DNA of 64,000 nt, from assembly GCA_035362335.1 (NCBI GenBank), contig DAOSDL010000027.1, positions 1 through 64,000 of the forward strand. The letters are read 5' to 3'. A model generated the notes under the pieces. It searched no databases and was not told where the DNA came from. It was given only the letters and a program-made list of their open reading frames with translations. Below, in pieces: positions 1 through 8,861 of this stretch; the stretch's first letter is position 1, and every line of letters starts with the position of its first letter. The translations under genes and the position numbers were made by a program. Origin of the DNA: JAOSJT01 sp035362335. GTDB lineage: Bacteria; Bacteroidota; Ignavibacteria; SZUA-365.

Positions 1-268
1 CCGGCCTCCCTACCGATGCGTGAAACAGTTGCGAAGTGCAATGATAGCACGGCGCGCGGTGGAATTCAATGGGATTCGCTATCCTCGCAATCGCGTAGCG
101 GAGCGTACCACGAGCCGTAATGCTCCATGCCAAGCGCTTTACGGCACCATGGCGGAGCACGAATCGCGACGTTTCCATCCCTGCGAAAAAGAATGTAATT
201 TCTTCGCGTAACGAAGCCGTGAAAACTCGGCGCACGGGAATCCCTCCACACTCGGATGTACGCAACCC
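1..268. other. Leading non-coding or unassigned stretch
   Basis: Only short open frames occur here and none has a recognisable motif or a good ribosome-binding site. It probably holds the end of an upstream region plus the promoter of the thymidine kinase operon, but no promoter could be defined with confidence. Confidence 0.4.
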
Positions 269-868
269 ATGGTCGACCACATTCCCCTTAAACATCTTCC
301 CCAAAACACCGGTTGGATAGAAGTGATCTGCGGTTCGATGTTCAGCGGCAAAACGGAGGAATTGATCCGACGTTTACGCCGCGCGCAAATCGCGCGTCAG
401 TCGGTGGCCATCGTCAAACCGGCGATCGACACACGTTACGCCAATGATCGCATCGTGTCGCATAGCGGGGTATCATTGCCGTCGGTGATGGTGTCCACTG
501 CTGGTGATATTCTTGAACGCATCGGAGACGCCGAGGTTATCGGTATCGATGAAGCACAATTCTTCGATCTCGATCTGGTCGAAGTGTGCGAGCAATTGGC
601 GGACATGGGGAAGCGCGTGATCGTGGCGGGTCTGGACCAGGATTATCTCGCACGTCCCTTCGAACCTATGCCGCAACTGCTTGCGATTGCGGAATACATC
701 ACCAAAACATTGGCCATTTGTGTGGTGTGCGGAAATCCCGCCAACCGCACACAACGCGTCACGCCCAGCCACGAGCGCGTGCTGGTCGGTGCCGCCGATG
801 CCTACGAAGCGCGCTGTCGCGCGTGTTTCACCACGAACATTGAAGAAGCGAGGCAGCATCATGGTTGA
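269..868 (+). CDS. tdk: Thymidine kinase (type II)
   Basis: This enzyme phosphorylates thymidine to dTMP with ATP in the cytosol (pyrimidine deoxynucleoside salvage). The 199-residue protein has the P-loop GSMFSGKTEE near residues 21-30, the conserved stretch EVIGIDEAQFFD in the middle, and two CxxC pairs (CVVC and CRAC) near the C-terminus that form the structural zinc site of type II thymidine kinases. Length and motif order are normal for the family. The ATG chosen gives a typical short N-terminal tail before the first strand. Its stop codon overlaps the start of nupC (ATGGTTGA), so the two are translationally coupled as the first genes of a nucleoside salvage operon. Confidence 0.96.
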   Translation: MVDHIPLKHLPQNTGWIEVICGSMFSGKTEELIRRLRRAQIARQSVAIVKPAIDTRYANDRIVSHSGVSLPSVMVSTAGDILERIGDAEVIGIDEAQFFDLDLVEVCEQLADMGKRVIVAGLDQDYLARPFEPMPQLLAIAEYITKTLAICVVCGNPANRTQRVTPSHERVLVGAADAYEARCRACFTTNIEEARQHHG

Positions 869-2216
869 AAGCGTACTCCGTGGTATACTGGGAATCGCAT
901 TGATCATCGGCATCGCCTTCGCCTTCTCCCGACACAAGCGCGAGATCCGATGGGCGCTGGTGGCAAAAGGCCTCGGGTTGCAGTTGGTGTTCGGCATTTT
1001 GGTGATCAAAGGCGATGCGCTTGCGCGTCTCTGGTCGCCGCTCGGCTGGCCGCAGATCGGGTTCGAAGCAATTTCCAAAGCCTTCGTAAAACTGTTGTCC
1101 TTTACGACGCAGGGTGCCGCATTTATTTTCGGGTCGCTTGCTTCCAGTCCCGGTCAGGAACAAAGTCTCGGTTTCTTCTTTGCCTTTCAGGTACTGCCGA
1201 CTATCATTTTCTTCGCCGCCTTGATGTCGGTGCTCTATTATCTGGGCATCATGCAGTACATCGTGCAGGTGATGGCCTGGATCATGATGAAGGTGCTGGG
1301 AACCAGTGGTGCGGAATCGCTTTCGAACGCGGCGAATATTTTTGTGGGGCAAACCGAAGCGCCGCTCATGATCAAACCCTTCCTCAAGGATCTCACCGAA
1401 TCCGAGTTGTTGACAGTTATGGTGGGTGGACTTGCGACCATCGCGGGTGGTGTGATGGCGGCTTATGTGCAAATGCTGGGCATTTCCTATGCCGAACAGC
1501 ACGGCATGGCGGTGAACGCCGCACAGGTACGCTTCGCTGCGCAACTCCTCGGCGCAAGCATCATGGCCGCACCAGCGAGCATGGTGTTGAGCAAAATCCT
1601 GATACCGGAAACCGGTACACCGCTGACCTTCGGACGCGTACATATCCCTCGGGAAAAAACCGCCACCAACGTGATCGATGCGGCGGCATCGGGAGCGTCT
1701 GACGGCTTGAAACTCGCGCTGAATATTGCGGCCATGCTGCTTGCCTTCATCGCTCTCATCGCGCTGGCGAATTACCTGCTCGGACTCGTCGGACGCATCG
1801 GCGACTTTAATGGCTATCTCACCTCGGTGTTCGGGAAACCGCTGAGTCTGGAGTTGATTTTCGGTTTGGTGTTCCAGTATGTCGCCTTCGGCATTGGCTT
1901 TCCTTGGAGCGAGTCCTTTCAGGTGGGAACGCTGATGGGCACGAAGTTGGTGTTGAATGAATTCGTGGCCTATCTCGATATGTCGAAAATGATCAGCGCC
2001 GGAGCGCTGTATTCCGACAAAGCCATCAGCATGGCGGCATTCGCGCTCTGCGGCTTTGCCAATTTCTCTTCCATCGCCATTCTCATGGGTGGACTCGGTC
2101 CGCTCGCTCCGGGACGACGCCCCGATATCTCGCGACTCGGACTACGCGCGTTGCTTGCCGGAACGCTGGCCACGATGATGACTGCCACGATCGCCGGAAT
2201 TCTCTCGGGATTCTGA
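861..2216 (+). CDS. nupC: NupC-family concentrative nucleoside transporter
   Basis: A 451-residue inner-membrane protein with many hydrophobic helices. It belongs to the concentrative nucleoside transporter (CNT/NupC) family, which imports nucleosides with H+ or Na+. Diagnostic segments include the NIFVGQTEAPLMIKPFL region (central re-entrant nucleoside-binding part), GASIMAAPASMVLSKIL and the late stretch ALCGFANFSSIAILMGGLG. The frame is open further upstream, back to 681, but that part overlaps tdk. The ATG at 861 starts directly with a membrane helix and overlaps the tdk stop by 8 bases. Import by this protein would feed the kinase and phosphorylase on either side. Confidence 0.94.
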   Translation: MVESVLRGILGIALIIGIAFAFSRHKREIRWALVAKGLGLQLVFGILVIKGDALARLWSPLGWPQIGFEAISKAFVKLLSFTTQGAAFIFGSLASSPGQEQSLGFFFAFQVLPTIIFFAALMSVLYYLGIMQYIVQVMAWIMMKVLGTSGAESLSNAANIFVGQTEAPLMIKPFLKDLTESELLTVMVGGLATIAGGVMAAYVQMLGISYAEQHGMAVNAAQVRFAAQLLGASIMAAPASMVLSKILIPETGTPLTFGRVHIPREKTATNVIDAAASGASDGLKLALNIAAMLLAFIALIALANYLLGLVGRIGDFNGYLTSVFGKPLSLELIFGLVFQYVAFGIGFPWSESFQVGTLMGTKLVLNEFVAYLDMSKMISAGALYSDKAISMAAFALCGFANFSSIAILMGGLGPLAPGRRPDISRLGLRALLAGTLATMMTATIAGILSGF

Positions 2217-2218
2217 TC

Positions 2219-3088
2219 ATGCACGACGAGAGCATTCTGACGCCACTTCCCACTGCGCTGCTTGCGTCCTTGCGGCGGCATATCCCTGCCCCGCCCGACG
2301 TGGCTGTGGTGTTGGGATCGGGCCTTGGAGCGTACAGCGATCGTCTGCTGGTGGAAGCGCGCATCGACACCTCCACCCTGCCGTACTATCCGCAAAGCAC
2401 AGTGGAGGGTCACAGTGGAGAACTGCTGCTTGGAAGCGCGCACGGACGTCGCGTGCTGGTCTTCCGTGGTCGCCTGCACGGCTACGAAGGGCACAGCGCG
2501 GCCGTATCCGCCTTGCCGGCGCGTATCGCAGCCGCGCTGGGAATCCCTCTGTTAATTGTCACCAACGCGGCAGGCGGCCTGCATCCCTCCTTCAGAGCGG
2601 GCGACTTGATGTTGATCAACGATTATGTGGTGCTGCCGATGGCGCTGCATATGGGACTGTGCCTCCATGGTCCGGGGAATCACGATGTTCCTACGAGGCG
2701 CATCGCCGCGTTCCGTGAAGATGATCTCGCCAGCGTTCGCCGTGCCGCCGCAACCTGCGCCGTGCCGTTAAAGGAGGGCAGCTACGGATTTTGCTCGGGT
2801 CCCACATACGAAACCCGTGCGGAGATCGCGATGCTTCGCCTGATGGGCGCCGATGCCGTCGGAATGTCGACTGTACCCGAACTCGTCGTTGCGTTGCGCT
2901 CGGGAATGCGGGTGATCGGAATTTCCTGCATCACCAACAAGGCCGTGACTGTGCCGCAGCGCGTGACGCATGAAGAGGTCACCACGGTCGCGGCCAAGGT
3001 CTCCACACAGTTCTCCGCTCTGCTCGATGCTCTCATCGCAAATCTTCCCGATACAAGGCCCACTGCCACGGAAGGTCCGCGGCCATGA
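2219..3088 (+). CDS. punA: Purine nucleoside phosphorylase (trimeric, class II)
   Basis: This enzyme cleaves purine nucleosides with phosphate to a free base plus (deoxy)ribose-1-phosphate. The 289-residue protein shows the family landmarks in order: VVLGSGLGAYSD (phosphate-binding loop), TNAAGGLHPSFRAGDLM, GPTYETRAEIAMLRLMGADAVGMSTVPE, and SCITNKA carrying the base-binding Asn. This is the trimeric class rather than the hexameric DeoD class. It starts 2 bases after the nupC stop, and its stop overlaps the next start (ATGA), so four genes appear to form one operon. Symbols such as punA, deoD-like or pnp are used variously for this class. Confidence 0.94.
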   Translation: MHDESILTPLPTALLASLRRHIPAPPDVAVVLGSGLGAYSDRLLVEARIDTSTLPYYPQSTVEGHSGELLLGSAHGRRVLVFRGRLHGYEGHSAAVSALPARIAAALGIPLLIVTNAAGGLHPSFRAGDLMLINDYVVLPMALHMGLCLHGPGNHDVPTRRIAAFREDDLASVRRAAATCAVPLKEGSYGFCSGPTYETRAEIAMLRLMGADAVGMSTVPELVVALRSGMRVIGISCITNKAVTVPQRVTHEEVTTVAAKVSTQFSALLDALIANLPDTRPTATEGPRP

Positions 3089-5361
3089 CCGCGCGCGCGC
3101 TCGTTCCACTGCTTTTCTTCTGCCTGTCTGCGGTAACAGTGGCGCAGGAACGCGTGGAAACAAGCATCGACCTGCGCGGGCGGGCTGCCTTCCGCATCGG
3201 GGATGATGATGTATGGCGAAGCAAATTCATCGACGAGTTGGAAGCGGATTGGAATTTCATCACGGTGCCCGGTGCGTGGGAAGAGCATGGATTTCCGCTG
3301 CACGATGGCTTCGCCTGGTACCGCATCCGCTTCCAGATACCCGAATCGCTGCGCGAAGATTCGCTTCTGCTCGTCATGAGTGGCGTGGATGATGCGGATG
3401 AAACGTTTCTGAACGGCGTGTTGGTTGGAAAAAGCGGAGCGTTTCCTCCGAATCCTCGATCCGAGCTGCATTCCCTGCGTGTCTATCCCCTGCCCCGCTT
3501 CATTCGCGAAGAGTATAACCTCCTTGCAGTCCGCGTGTTTGATCGCGGCGACCAGGGTGGAATTACAGGCCACATTTTCCGCATCATCCGGGCGGGCGAT
3601 ATCGCGATGGTATTGGACGAAATCGTCGACGCACCCGCACCTGCTCCTTCGCTCTACATCAGCAATGGTGTCATGGCCTCCGCCATCAGTGGCGACAGCG
3701 CGGTGTTGCGCTGGAGCCGTCCCCGCATGTACGATCGTATCGCGATGGACTTGCCGACGCAAATCACCATGCGCAATCTCCGGCTCGGCACGTCCCGGCC
3801 ACAGATGGTTTCCCATGTGCCGAATACCGGTATTGTTCTCGCGACCTACGCCGACGGTATGCGCAGCTACTGGTATCATCCGCGCGGCGCATCGCAGCAT
3901 GTGCTCGTGGTGGCGGTTCGCGGCGGAGCACCGGGTGGCGCCTCGCCCGACCTCGCATTCACCATGGAGCGGCCCGCCTGGTTGTACGCCGAGCATGTGT
4001 CGGAGAGTGATGGCGAGCGGACGACGTATCATCTTCTCGCTTACAACAGTTGCTGCGTGGAGCTGGCCGAACGCGACCTCGACAGTGCGCTCGCGCTTGG
4101 AGAGGCGGATTGGGGCCTCGACGCCGAGATGTCACGCTGGACAAGCATGCGAAGCAGTGAAAGCTGGCCGCCTTCCATTCTCAGCGACAGAGAGCGGACG
4201 GTGTATTCGCAGTCCATTGTCGCTCTGTTACAAGCGCGTGTGGAGGAAGGAGGCGGGGCGAATGGGCAAATTCTATCCGGTCTGGAACCGCAATCCACCG
4301 CGCAGTGCATCGCCGGTGATCACCTATGGGCGGCGCAAGCACTCGCCGCCGCGGGTTTGACGGATGACGCGCGCAGGGCGCTCGCCTATGTTCATACAGC
4401 CGAGCACCGCCAATACCAGCTTCACGATGTGTACGGCAAGGAAGAAGGCGTGGGCTTTCCTTACATGGTGTCTCCCGTGCCGTGGGACGGGTCGGGCAAT
4501 GAGTGGCGCTGGACCCGCGTGGATGAGGCACGATTCCGGCATGACGGACTCGCACGCTACATCATGGTAGTGGAGGAATTGCGCATCCTGGCGGAGCGGC
4601 AAGTTGTGGCGGAGGGAAGGCAGTTCAACGACAGCGCATTCATCGCGCCTTACTACCACGGTCTCATCGAGCGTGTGGCGGATGTCCTGTTGTATCGGAT
4701 CGATTCCACCGGTTTCTCTCAGGGAATTTCCACACCATGGGGACCACGAGAACATGCCTTCGCCCCGGATATGCATCAGGCCATTCTTGCGATGCATGCG
4801 CTCGACATCGCTTCGTCCTATGCCGAGCGGCAGGGCGATGGATTGCGGGACTTCCTTTATCGCGACGCGGTACGCAAGGGCCGCGAACAGTTGCGACGCA
4901 TCCTGTTTCGTGTCGCCGAAGCAGACAGCGCACGCGCACTCGCTCCAGTCGAACTCCGCGTTTTCCATCCCCTGCTCGCCGACGCCGTTACCCTGGGAGT
5001 GCTTCTCCCCGACAGTCCGGAGGCAGCAGCCGCACTGGAAATCGTCGAACGATCTTTCGCAATTGAAGACACCTCGTTGCTCTACAACGCACGACCCGAC
5101 GGCGACTGGTTCGAGCGCCAGGCACGGCCGTTGATCACACTGCAACTCGCGGCCGCATATGCAACGCATGGGCGCCTCGACAAGGCGGAAGCCCTGTTTG
5201 GCGTTGCAACGGATCTCGCATTGCGCAATCATGGCCTGCTTCCGGAATTGATCGATCCACTTGGCGGAAGCTTGCACGGAGCCATGCCATCGACTGTGGC
5301 TGCGGCCGCATATATCCTCGCCGCCGAGCGCATCGTACAAGCGCGATTGCGCATACGTTGA
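3085..5361 (+). CDS. Secreted glycoside-hydrolase-like protein with N-terminal jelly-roll domain
   Basis: A 758-residue exported protein whose function is not established. The first ~20 residues form a signal peptide (LVPLLFFCLSAVTVAQ). Residues ~50-170 look like the galactose-binding jelly-roll of GH2 enzymes: VPGAWEEHGFP, FAWYRIRFQIP, DDADETFLNGVLVG and NLLAVRVFD. The central and C-terminal ~400 residues are helix-rich, with repeated HGL, ARYI and LAAAYATHGRLDKAEALF segments that suggest a six-hairpin (alpha/alpha) barrel. No T9SS tail is visible. It overlaps the phosphorylase stop by 4 bases, which suggests co-expression with nucleoside salvage, though the functional link is unclear. Alternatives are a non-catalytic sugar-binding protein or an enzyme of an unassigned GH family. 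Confidence 0.72.
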   Translation: MTARALVPLLFFCLSAVTVAQERVETSIDLRGRAAFRIGDDDVWRSKFIDELEADWNFITVPGAWEEHGFPLHDGFAWYRIRFQIPESLREDSLLLVMSGVDDADETFLNGVLVGKSGAFPPNPRSELHSLRVYPLPRFIREEYNLLAVRVFDRGDQGGITGHIFRIIRAGDIAMVLDEIVDAPAPAPSLYISNGVMASAISGDSAVLRWSRPRMYDRIAMDLPTQITMRNLRLGTSRPQMVSHVPNTGIVLATYADGMRSYWYHPRGASQHVLVVAVRGGAPGGASPDLAFTMERPAWLYAEHVSESDGERTTYHLLAYNSCCVELAERDLDSALALGEADWGLDAEMSRWTSMRSSESWPPSILSDRERTVYSQSIVALLQARVEEGGGANGQILSGLEPQSTAQCIAGDHLWAAQALAAAGLTDDARRALAYVHTAEHRQYQLHDVYGKEEGVGFPYMVSPVPWDGSGNEWRWTRVDEARFRHDGLARYIMVVEELRILAERQVVAEGRQFNDSAFIAPYYHGLIERVADVLLYRIDSTGFSQGISTPWGPREHAFAPDMHQAILAMHALDIASSYAERQGDGLRDFLYRDAVRKGREQLRRILFRVAEADSARALAPVELRVFHPLLADAVTLGVLLPDSPEAAAALEIVERSFAIEDTSLLYNARPDGDWFERQARPLITLQLAAAYATHGRLDKAEALFGVATDLALRNHGLLPELIDPLGGSLHGAMPSTVAAAAYILAAERIVQARLRIR

Positions 5362-5489
5362 TTGCTTGCGTTTTTCAAATGTCGACTGTCCACCATTGCG
5401 CGGACCCCGCGATACCATCCACCTTCCCGCGCTTACGCAGCATGTAGCAGCGACGGCGACGATATTCTGCCGCTGAACTCGCCCGGATG

Positions 5490-5536
5490 AAAAAGCGGAC
5501 GCGATTCCGGGCAGGCGGAATCGCGTCGGTTTTTCA
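5490..5536. terminator. Bidirectional rho-independent terminator
   Basis: A 12-bp perfect inverted repeat (GACGCGATTCCG at 5498-5509 and CGGAATCGCGTC at 5516-5527) with a 6-base loop. It is flanked by an A-run on the left and a T-run on the right. It lies between the convergent ends of the nucleoside operon (+) and the T9SS protein gene (-), so it can stop transcription from both sides. Confidence 0.8.
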
Positions 5537-5550
5537 CCATGAAGATAAGG

Positions 5551-6777
5551 TCAGCGTGTGAGCACAAGCCGACGGGTGAATGTGTAATCGTTGGTACGCA
5601 GCGTGTAGAAGTACACACCCACGGGTAAATCGTTTGCATCGAAGCGCACGCTGTGCGATCCCTTGTCAAATTCCTTATCGGCCAATACCGCCACCACCAC
5701 GCCACTGACATCGCTGACAGTGAGCTGTACGTGCTTCTGATCGGCCAAGGTGAAGGAAATGTTGGTCGAGGGATTGAAGGGGTTCGGCCAATTTTGTACC
5801 ACGCTCTGCTTGGTCGCCCCGGCGGTGATCTCGCGAATCTCGGATTGCGAGCGCCAGCCGGTTTCATCGAGGCATCGCAGCTGGTAGGTGGCTGACTCGG
5901 AACCGCGTTGTATGGGATCGATGAAGGAGTACCAACTCGCTTCGGCGTCGCGGATCACACCAGGCACGGTTCCGATAACGGACCATCCCTTCCGGATTTT
6001 CCTCAGAATTTCGAAGCGATGCGTGCGTGATTGCGCATTGGTTTTCCAATCGAGTCGAAACGCGCCATTGCACTCACTGACGGTGAACACCGAGACTTCC
6101 ACCGGTCGCGAGGCGAGATTCCCCGCGAATCGTCTCGCTTCGCCCTCGACTTCAACCATTTCTTCCCAGGAGACAATGTTGTCGGATTCGCTGATCGCAG
6201 CGTGGAAGCGCCGCCCCTTGAGAATCTCCGCGGAAGCGTCGTGCAACAGTGTGGCCGGAAAAGGCGATGCCTTGGGGAGTGCAGCGGACAGAACAGACGC
6301 TTTGCTCGACAGATCCGGCAGATTCCTTTCACTTACCGTCAGTGCTAGCGCATCCTGACGAGGTCCTGCTTGCCGATGTGCCTCTGGGGTACTGCGCCGG
6401 ATTAGTGACGGGCGTTCATCCCCCGCTCGGCGCATTGAATTGCCAGGAATTCCCTCTTCATCAATGTCCCCTTCACTCATCATGTTGGCATTCCTCACTC
6501 CAGCGGTACTGGCAATCAGTCGCTGATCCTGAGACATGCCTGCATCGAACGAAGCCAGCTGCATGGTCACGGCGCTGCTGGGAGGCAATGGCCCACGTTC
6601 GCGCGCCTCCCGGCCACCGTTGGCCTGCTGATACGCATCCGCGTATGTACTCCCCGCCACGAGGTGCGAGCTTACATCCGATGCGGCGGTGAAATGTGTG
6701 GAAGCATACGCCTCATGTTTTGACGGTGCTGCGCATAGCAATACAATGAAGATCAATGTGAGCGGCAGGTGCTTCAT
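5551..6777 (-). CDS. T9SS cargo protein with FN3-like domain and C-terminal sorting domain
   Basis: A 408-residue exported protein. It begins with a signal peptide (MKHLPLTLIFIVLLCAAPS). A low-complexity, disordered-looking region of ~200 residues follows. Then comes an FN3-like beta domain (VSVFTVSECNGAFRLDWKTN ... FEILRK ... YSFID ... TYQLRCLDETG). The C-terminal ~85 residues are a type-A T9SS sorting domain: NWPNPFNPSTNISF, VQLTVSDVSGVVVAVL, GVYFYTLRTNDYTFTRRLVL. The NPFNPST form is common in Ignavibacteria and related FCB lineages. The start is supported by a strong GGAGGA sequence about 6 bases upstream of the ATG. The role of the mature protein is unknown. Confidence 0.85.
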   Translation of the reverse strand: MKHLPLTLIFIVLLCAAPSKHEAYASTHFTAASDVSSHLVAGSTYADAYQQANGGREARERGPLPPSSAVTMQLASFDAGMSQDQRLIASTAGVRNANMMSEGDIDEEGIPGNSMRRAGDERPSLIRRSTPEAHRQAGPRQDALALTVSERNLPDLSSKASVLSAALPKASPFPATLLHDASAEILKGRRFHAAISESDNIVSWEEMVEVEGEARRFAGNLASRPVEVSVFTVSECNGAFRLDWKTNAQSRTHRFEILRKIRKGWSVIGTVPGVIRDAEASWYSFIDPIQRGSESATYQLRCLDETGWRSQSEIREITAGATKQSVVQNWPNPFNPSTNISFTLADQKHVQLTVSDVSGVVVAVLADKEFDKGSHSVRFDANDLPVGVYFYTLRTNDYTFTRRLVLTR

Positions 6778-7538
6778 GATTCTTCCTCCAACTGATATCG
6801 TTCCGCCGGATCAATGCGACAGCGTAATGTTGGCAGGGCGTGGGTTGCGCCGCATTTCCGCTGACCGGCGTCCGCACCGTACTTCGATGCGGTTACAGTA
6901 GGCAATCTAGCGTGTCAACCTTTCGTGAAAATGAATACGGCATTAACAATCCCTTAATTGAGAGAGTTGACTCTCTGGTACATTTTTTGAAAGAATGTGA
7001 TATCCCGCAATTCAGACGTATTTACGACATGCGACCTATCCACTTCGAGATATCCCGAAGGGTATCATTTCCTGATTAGCAACGACAATGCTCCCTATTA
7101 TCCTGGATCGGCTACCAATGTGGCGTCAGGAGGGCAGGCGGACGTTCACAACCCAGTAATGCAAGCAACAGTTATTCCGGCAGAACGACATGCCCACCAG
7201 GACCACTGAATCAGCATGAAGGTACATGCCTGCGGATCACGTCCACCCCTAGCACCAACACGTTCTTCCGATGGCCCGCTGCATTCCGGCGCAATGATTC
7301 CGCCAAGCTAGCCGAGGCTGTATTCTGAGGATAGGATGGCGTATATTCCAGCCGACGGAAATGGCAGCGGCCCCGCCTTCATCCAGTCACATCGCACATG
7401 TTCATTCTCCCTCACGATGCGGGTGTGCCATACGCACCGCTCCCGGCGGAGGCACCGCATTCGGACGCCGTGGATATCGCTGCGATGCGTAGGGGCAAGA
7501 GCCTCGTCACTTGTGCGCGATCACTAATCGGAGGTGTT
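6778..7538. other. Intergenic region between divergent genes, partly AT-rich
   Basis: About 760 bases with no convincing gene. The part at 6900-7080 is clearly more AT-rich than its surroundings. It contains a small hairpin (AGAGAG, TTGA loop, CTCTCT, at about 6960-6977) followed shortly by a run of six T. It should contain promoters for both flanking genes. If the HD-protein gene starts at its upstream ATG (7398), the region is shorter. Confidence 0.45.
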
Positions 7539-8768
7539 GTGAGATATACGCAAACCATCGTGCAATTGCAGCAGGATCCTCGCTATCCTTCGGCCAAAAA
7601 TGTATTGAACGCGCTGCTTCGCTTTGAGTCCCCGGAAATCCAGGATCTGGTGAATCTCTACGGCGTTCGGCACGCGCAAACCATGCACAGCTTCCTCGGA
7701 CGGCATCTCGAACAGAAGCCGCTGCCGCAGGGCGTCCTCCGACCTCACAATTATGAAGCCAGCACAGATATTTCGAATGCGCGCAGCTTTATCGAAGAAT
7801 CGCTCGATTATCTGAATTTGCAGGCAGACGTACTGTTTGGCGATGTCCCGGCGATTGAGCGCCTCGAACCTCTCTACGGCAAGTACGCATCGCAGGTACG
7901 CGAAATAATTCGCCTCTTCATCGTCCATCGCCGAAAACGAAAGTGCGGCATTTCGTCGGTGGCCCATCTCAATCGTGTTGGGGCTGTGGCACATCAACTG
8001 CGTCTGGACGATGAGGGCGAACACGAATACGCCACCGTGGCCTTCATGCACGACGCCCTCGAGGATTTACTCGACGAGGTGCGCGACGAGCACGGCCAGG
8101 TGTACGGGGTGTTTCGCTACAGGGAATTCCTCGATCGCTTCATGGCGCCGGAGCTGCACTACCACCTTCGCCTGATCACCAATTTTTTCGACCTGATCCT
8201 CCTCGAAGCACAGAAAATGATTCGCGCGGAGGACAAAGCGTTGACAAAGGAGAACCTGATCCACACGCTTGTCGTCATGTACCAGCGCGAACGCGTGGAC
8301 ATACATCCCTATCTCGAAAAAGTGTATGACGTCATCGATGCGACGGAATTCAACGGTGATATCGCCCTGCATGCCAAATGGCTGTGCTACAGCGAATTGT
8401 ACATCAAGGAAATGGCGCGCTACACGCATTCGAACCACAATTACCGCGCCTTCGAAATTAAAGGCATCGATCTCTCGGACAATGGGCATGGCCGCGATGC
8501 ACTGGCACTCGATTCACGGCTGAAAAACATGCTCAAGCAGCAGATTTATGCCACCTTCGGTGCGCAGTTGAATTCGGATTGGTATGGCTTGAATAAATGT
8601 GTGGCCGAGTTGCAGGAGGATGTGTTGGTTCACGCCGAACACACCATCATTCAGGATTTGCTGCAACGCCAATCCTCCATGGATTTCGTGGCATCCACGC
8701 TCGGAAAAATGCGCGACATGCGCAGCATCTTCTTTCTGCCGGAGCGCCGGGCGTTCGTGCATCATTGA
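7539..8768 (+). CDS. HD-domain protein, SpoT-hydrolase-like
   Basis: A cytosolic protein of about 409 residues whose substrate is unknown. An HD metal-binding signature is visible: His143 (SSVAHLNRVG), then His171-Asp172 in AFMHDALEDLLDE. The HDxxED form resembles RelA/SpoT-type (p)ppGpp hydrolase domains. The rest is helical (LIHTLVVMYQRERVDIHPYLEKVYDVI; ALHAKWLCYSELYIKEMARYTHSNHNYRAFEIKGIDLS), and no synthetase or TGS domain is present. I chose the GTG at 7539 because GGAGG lies 4 bases upstream. An in-frame ATG at 7398 would add 47 residues but has no ribosome-binding site. It is monocistronic and ends at a convergent terminator. Confidence 0.7.
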   Translation: MRYTQTIVQLQQDPRYPSAKNVLNALLRFESPEIQDLVNLYGVRHAQTMHSFLGRHLEQKPLPQGVLRPHNYEASTDISNARSFIEESLDYLNLQADVLFGDVPAIERLEPLYGKYASQVREIIRLFIVHRRKRKCGISSVAHLNRVGAVAHQLRLDDEGEHEYATVAFMHDALEDLLDEVRDEHGQVYGVFRYREFLDRFMAPELHYHLRLITNFFDLILLEAQKMIRAEDKALTKENLIHTLVVMYQRERVDIHPYLEKVYDVIDATEFNGDIALHAKWLCYSELYIKEMARYTHSNHNYRAFEIKGIDLSDNGHGRDALALDSRLKNMLKQQIYATFGAQLNSDWYGLNKCVAELQEDVLVHAEHTIIQDLLQRQSSMDFVASTLGKMRDMRSIFFLPERRAFVHH

Positions 8769-8792
8769 AACGCGGAAGTCATTCCAGCAAAT

Positions 8793-8827
8793 GGAAGGAG
8801 GGCGCACAGACCGTGCGCCCTCCTTCC
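8793..8827. terminator. Bidirectional hairpin terminator
   Basis: A 15-bp perfect inverted repeat (GGAAGGAGGGCGCAC at 8793-8807 and GTGCGCCCTCCTTCC at 8813-8827) with a 5-base loop. It sits between the convergent HD-protein gene and the last gene of the Ig-repeat array. A short AAA run precedes it and GTTT follows it, so U-tracts are short on both sides, but the stem is strong. Confidence 0.75.
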
Positions 8828-8861
8828 GTTTCCACCGCAATGCTCCGCTACACCCGCTTCG

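Noticed and set aside
681..860. N-terminal extension of NupC
   Set aside because: It lies entirely within tdk in another frame and lacks membrane character; the ATG at 861 is coupled to the tdk stop.
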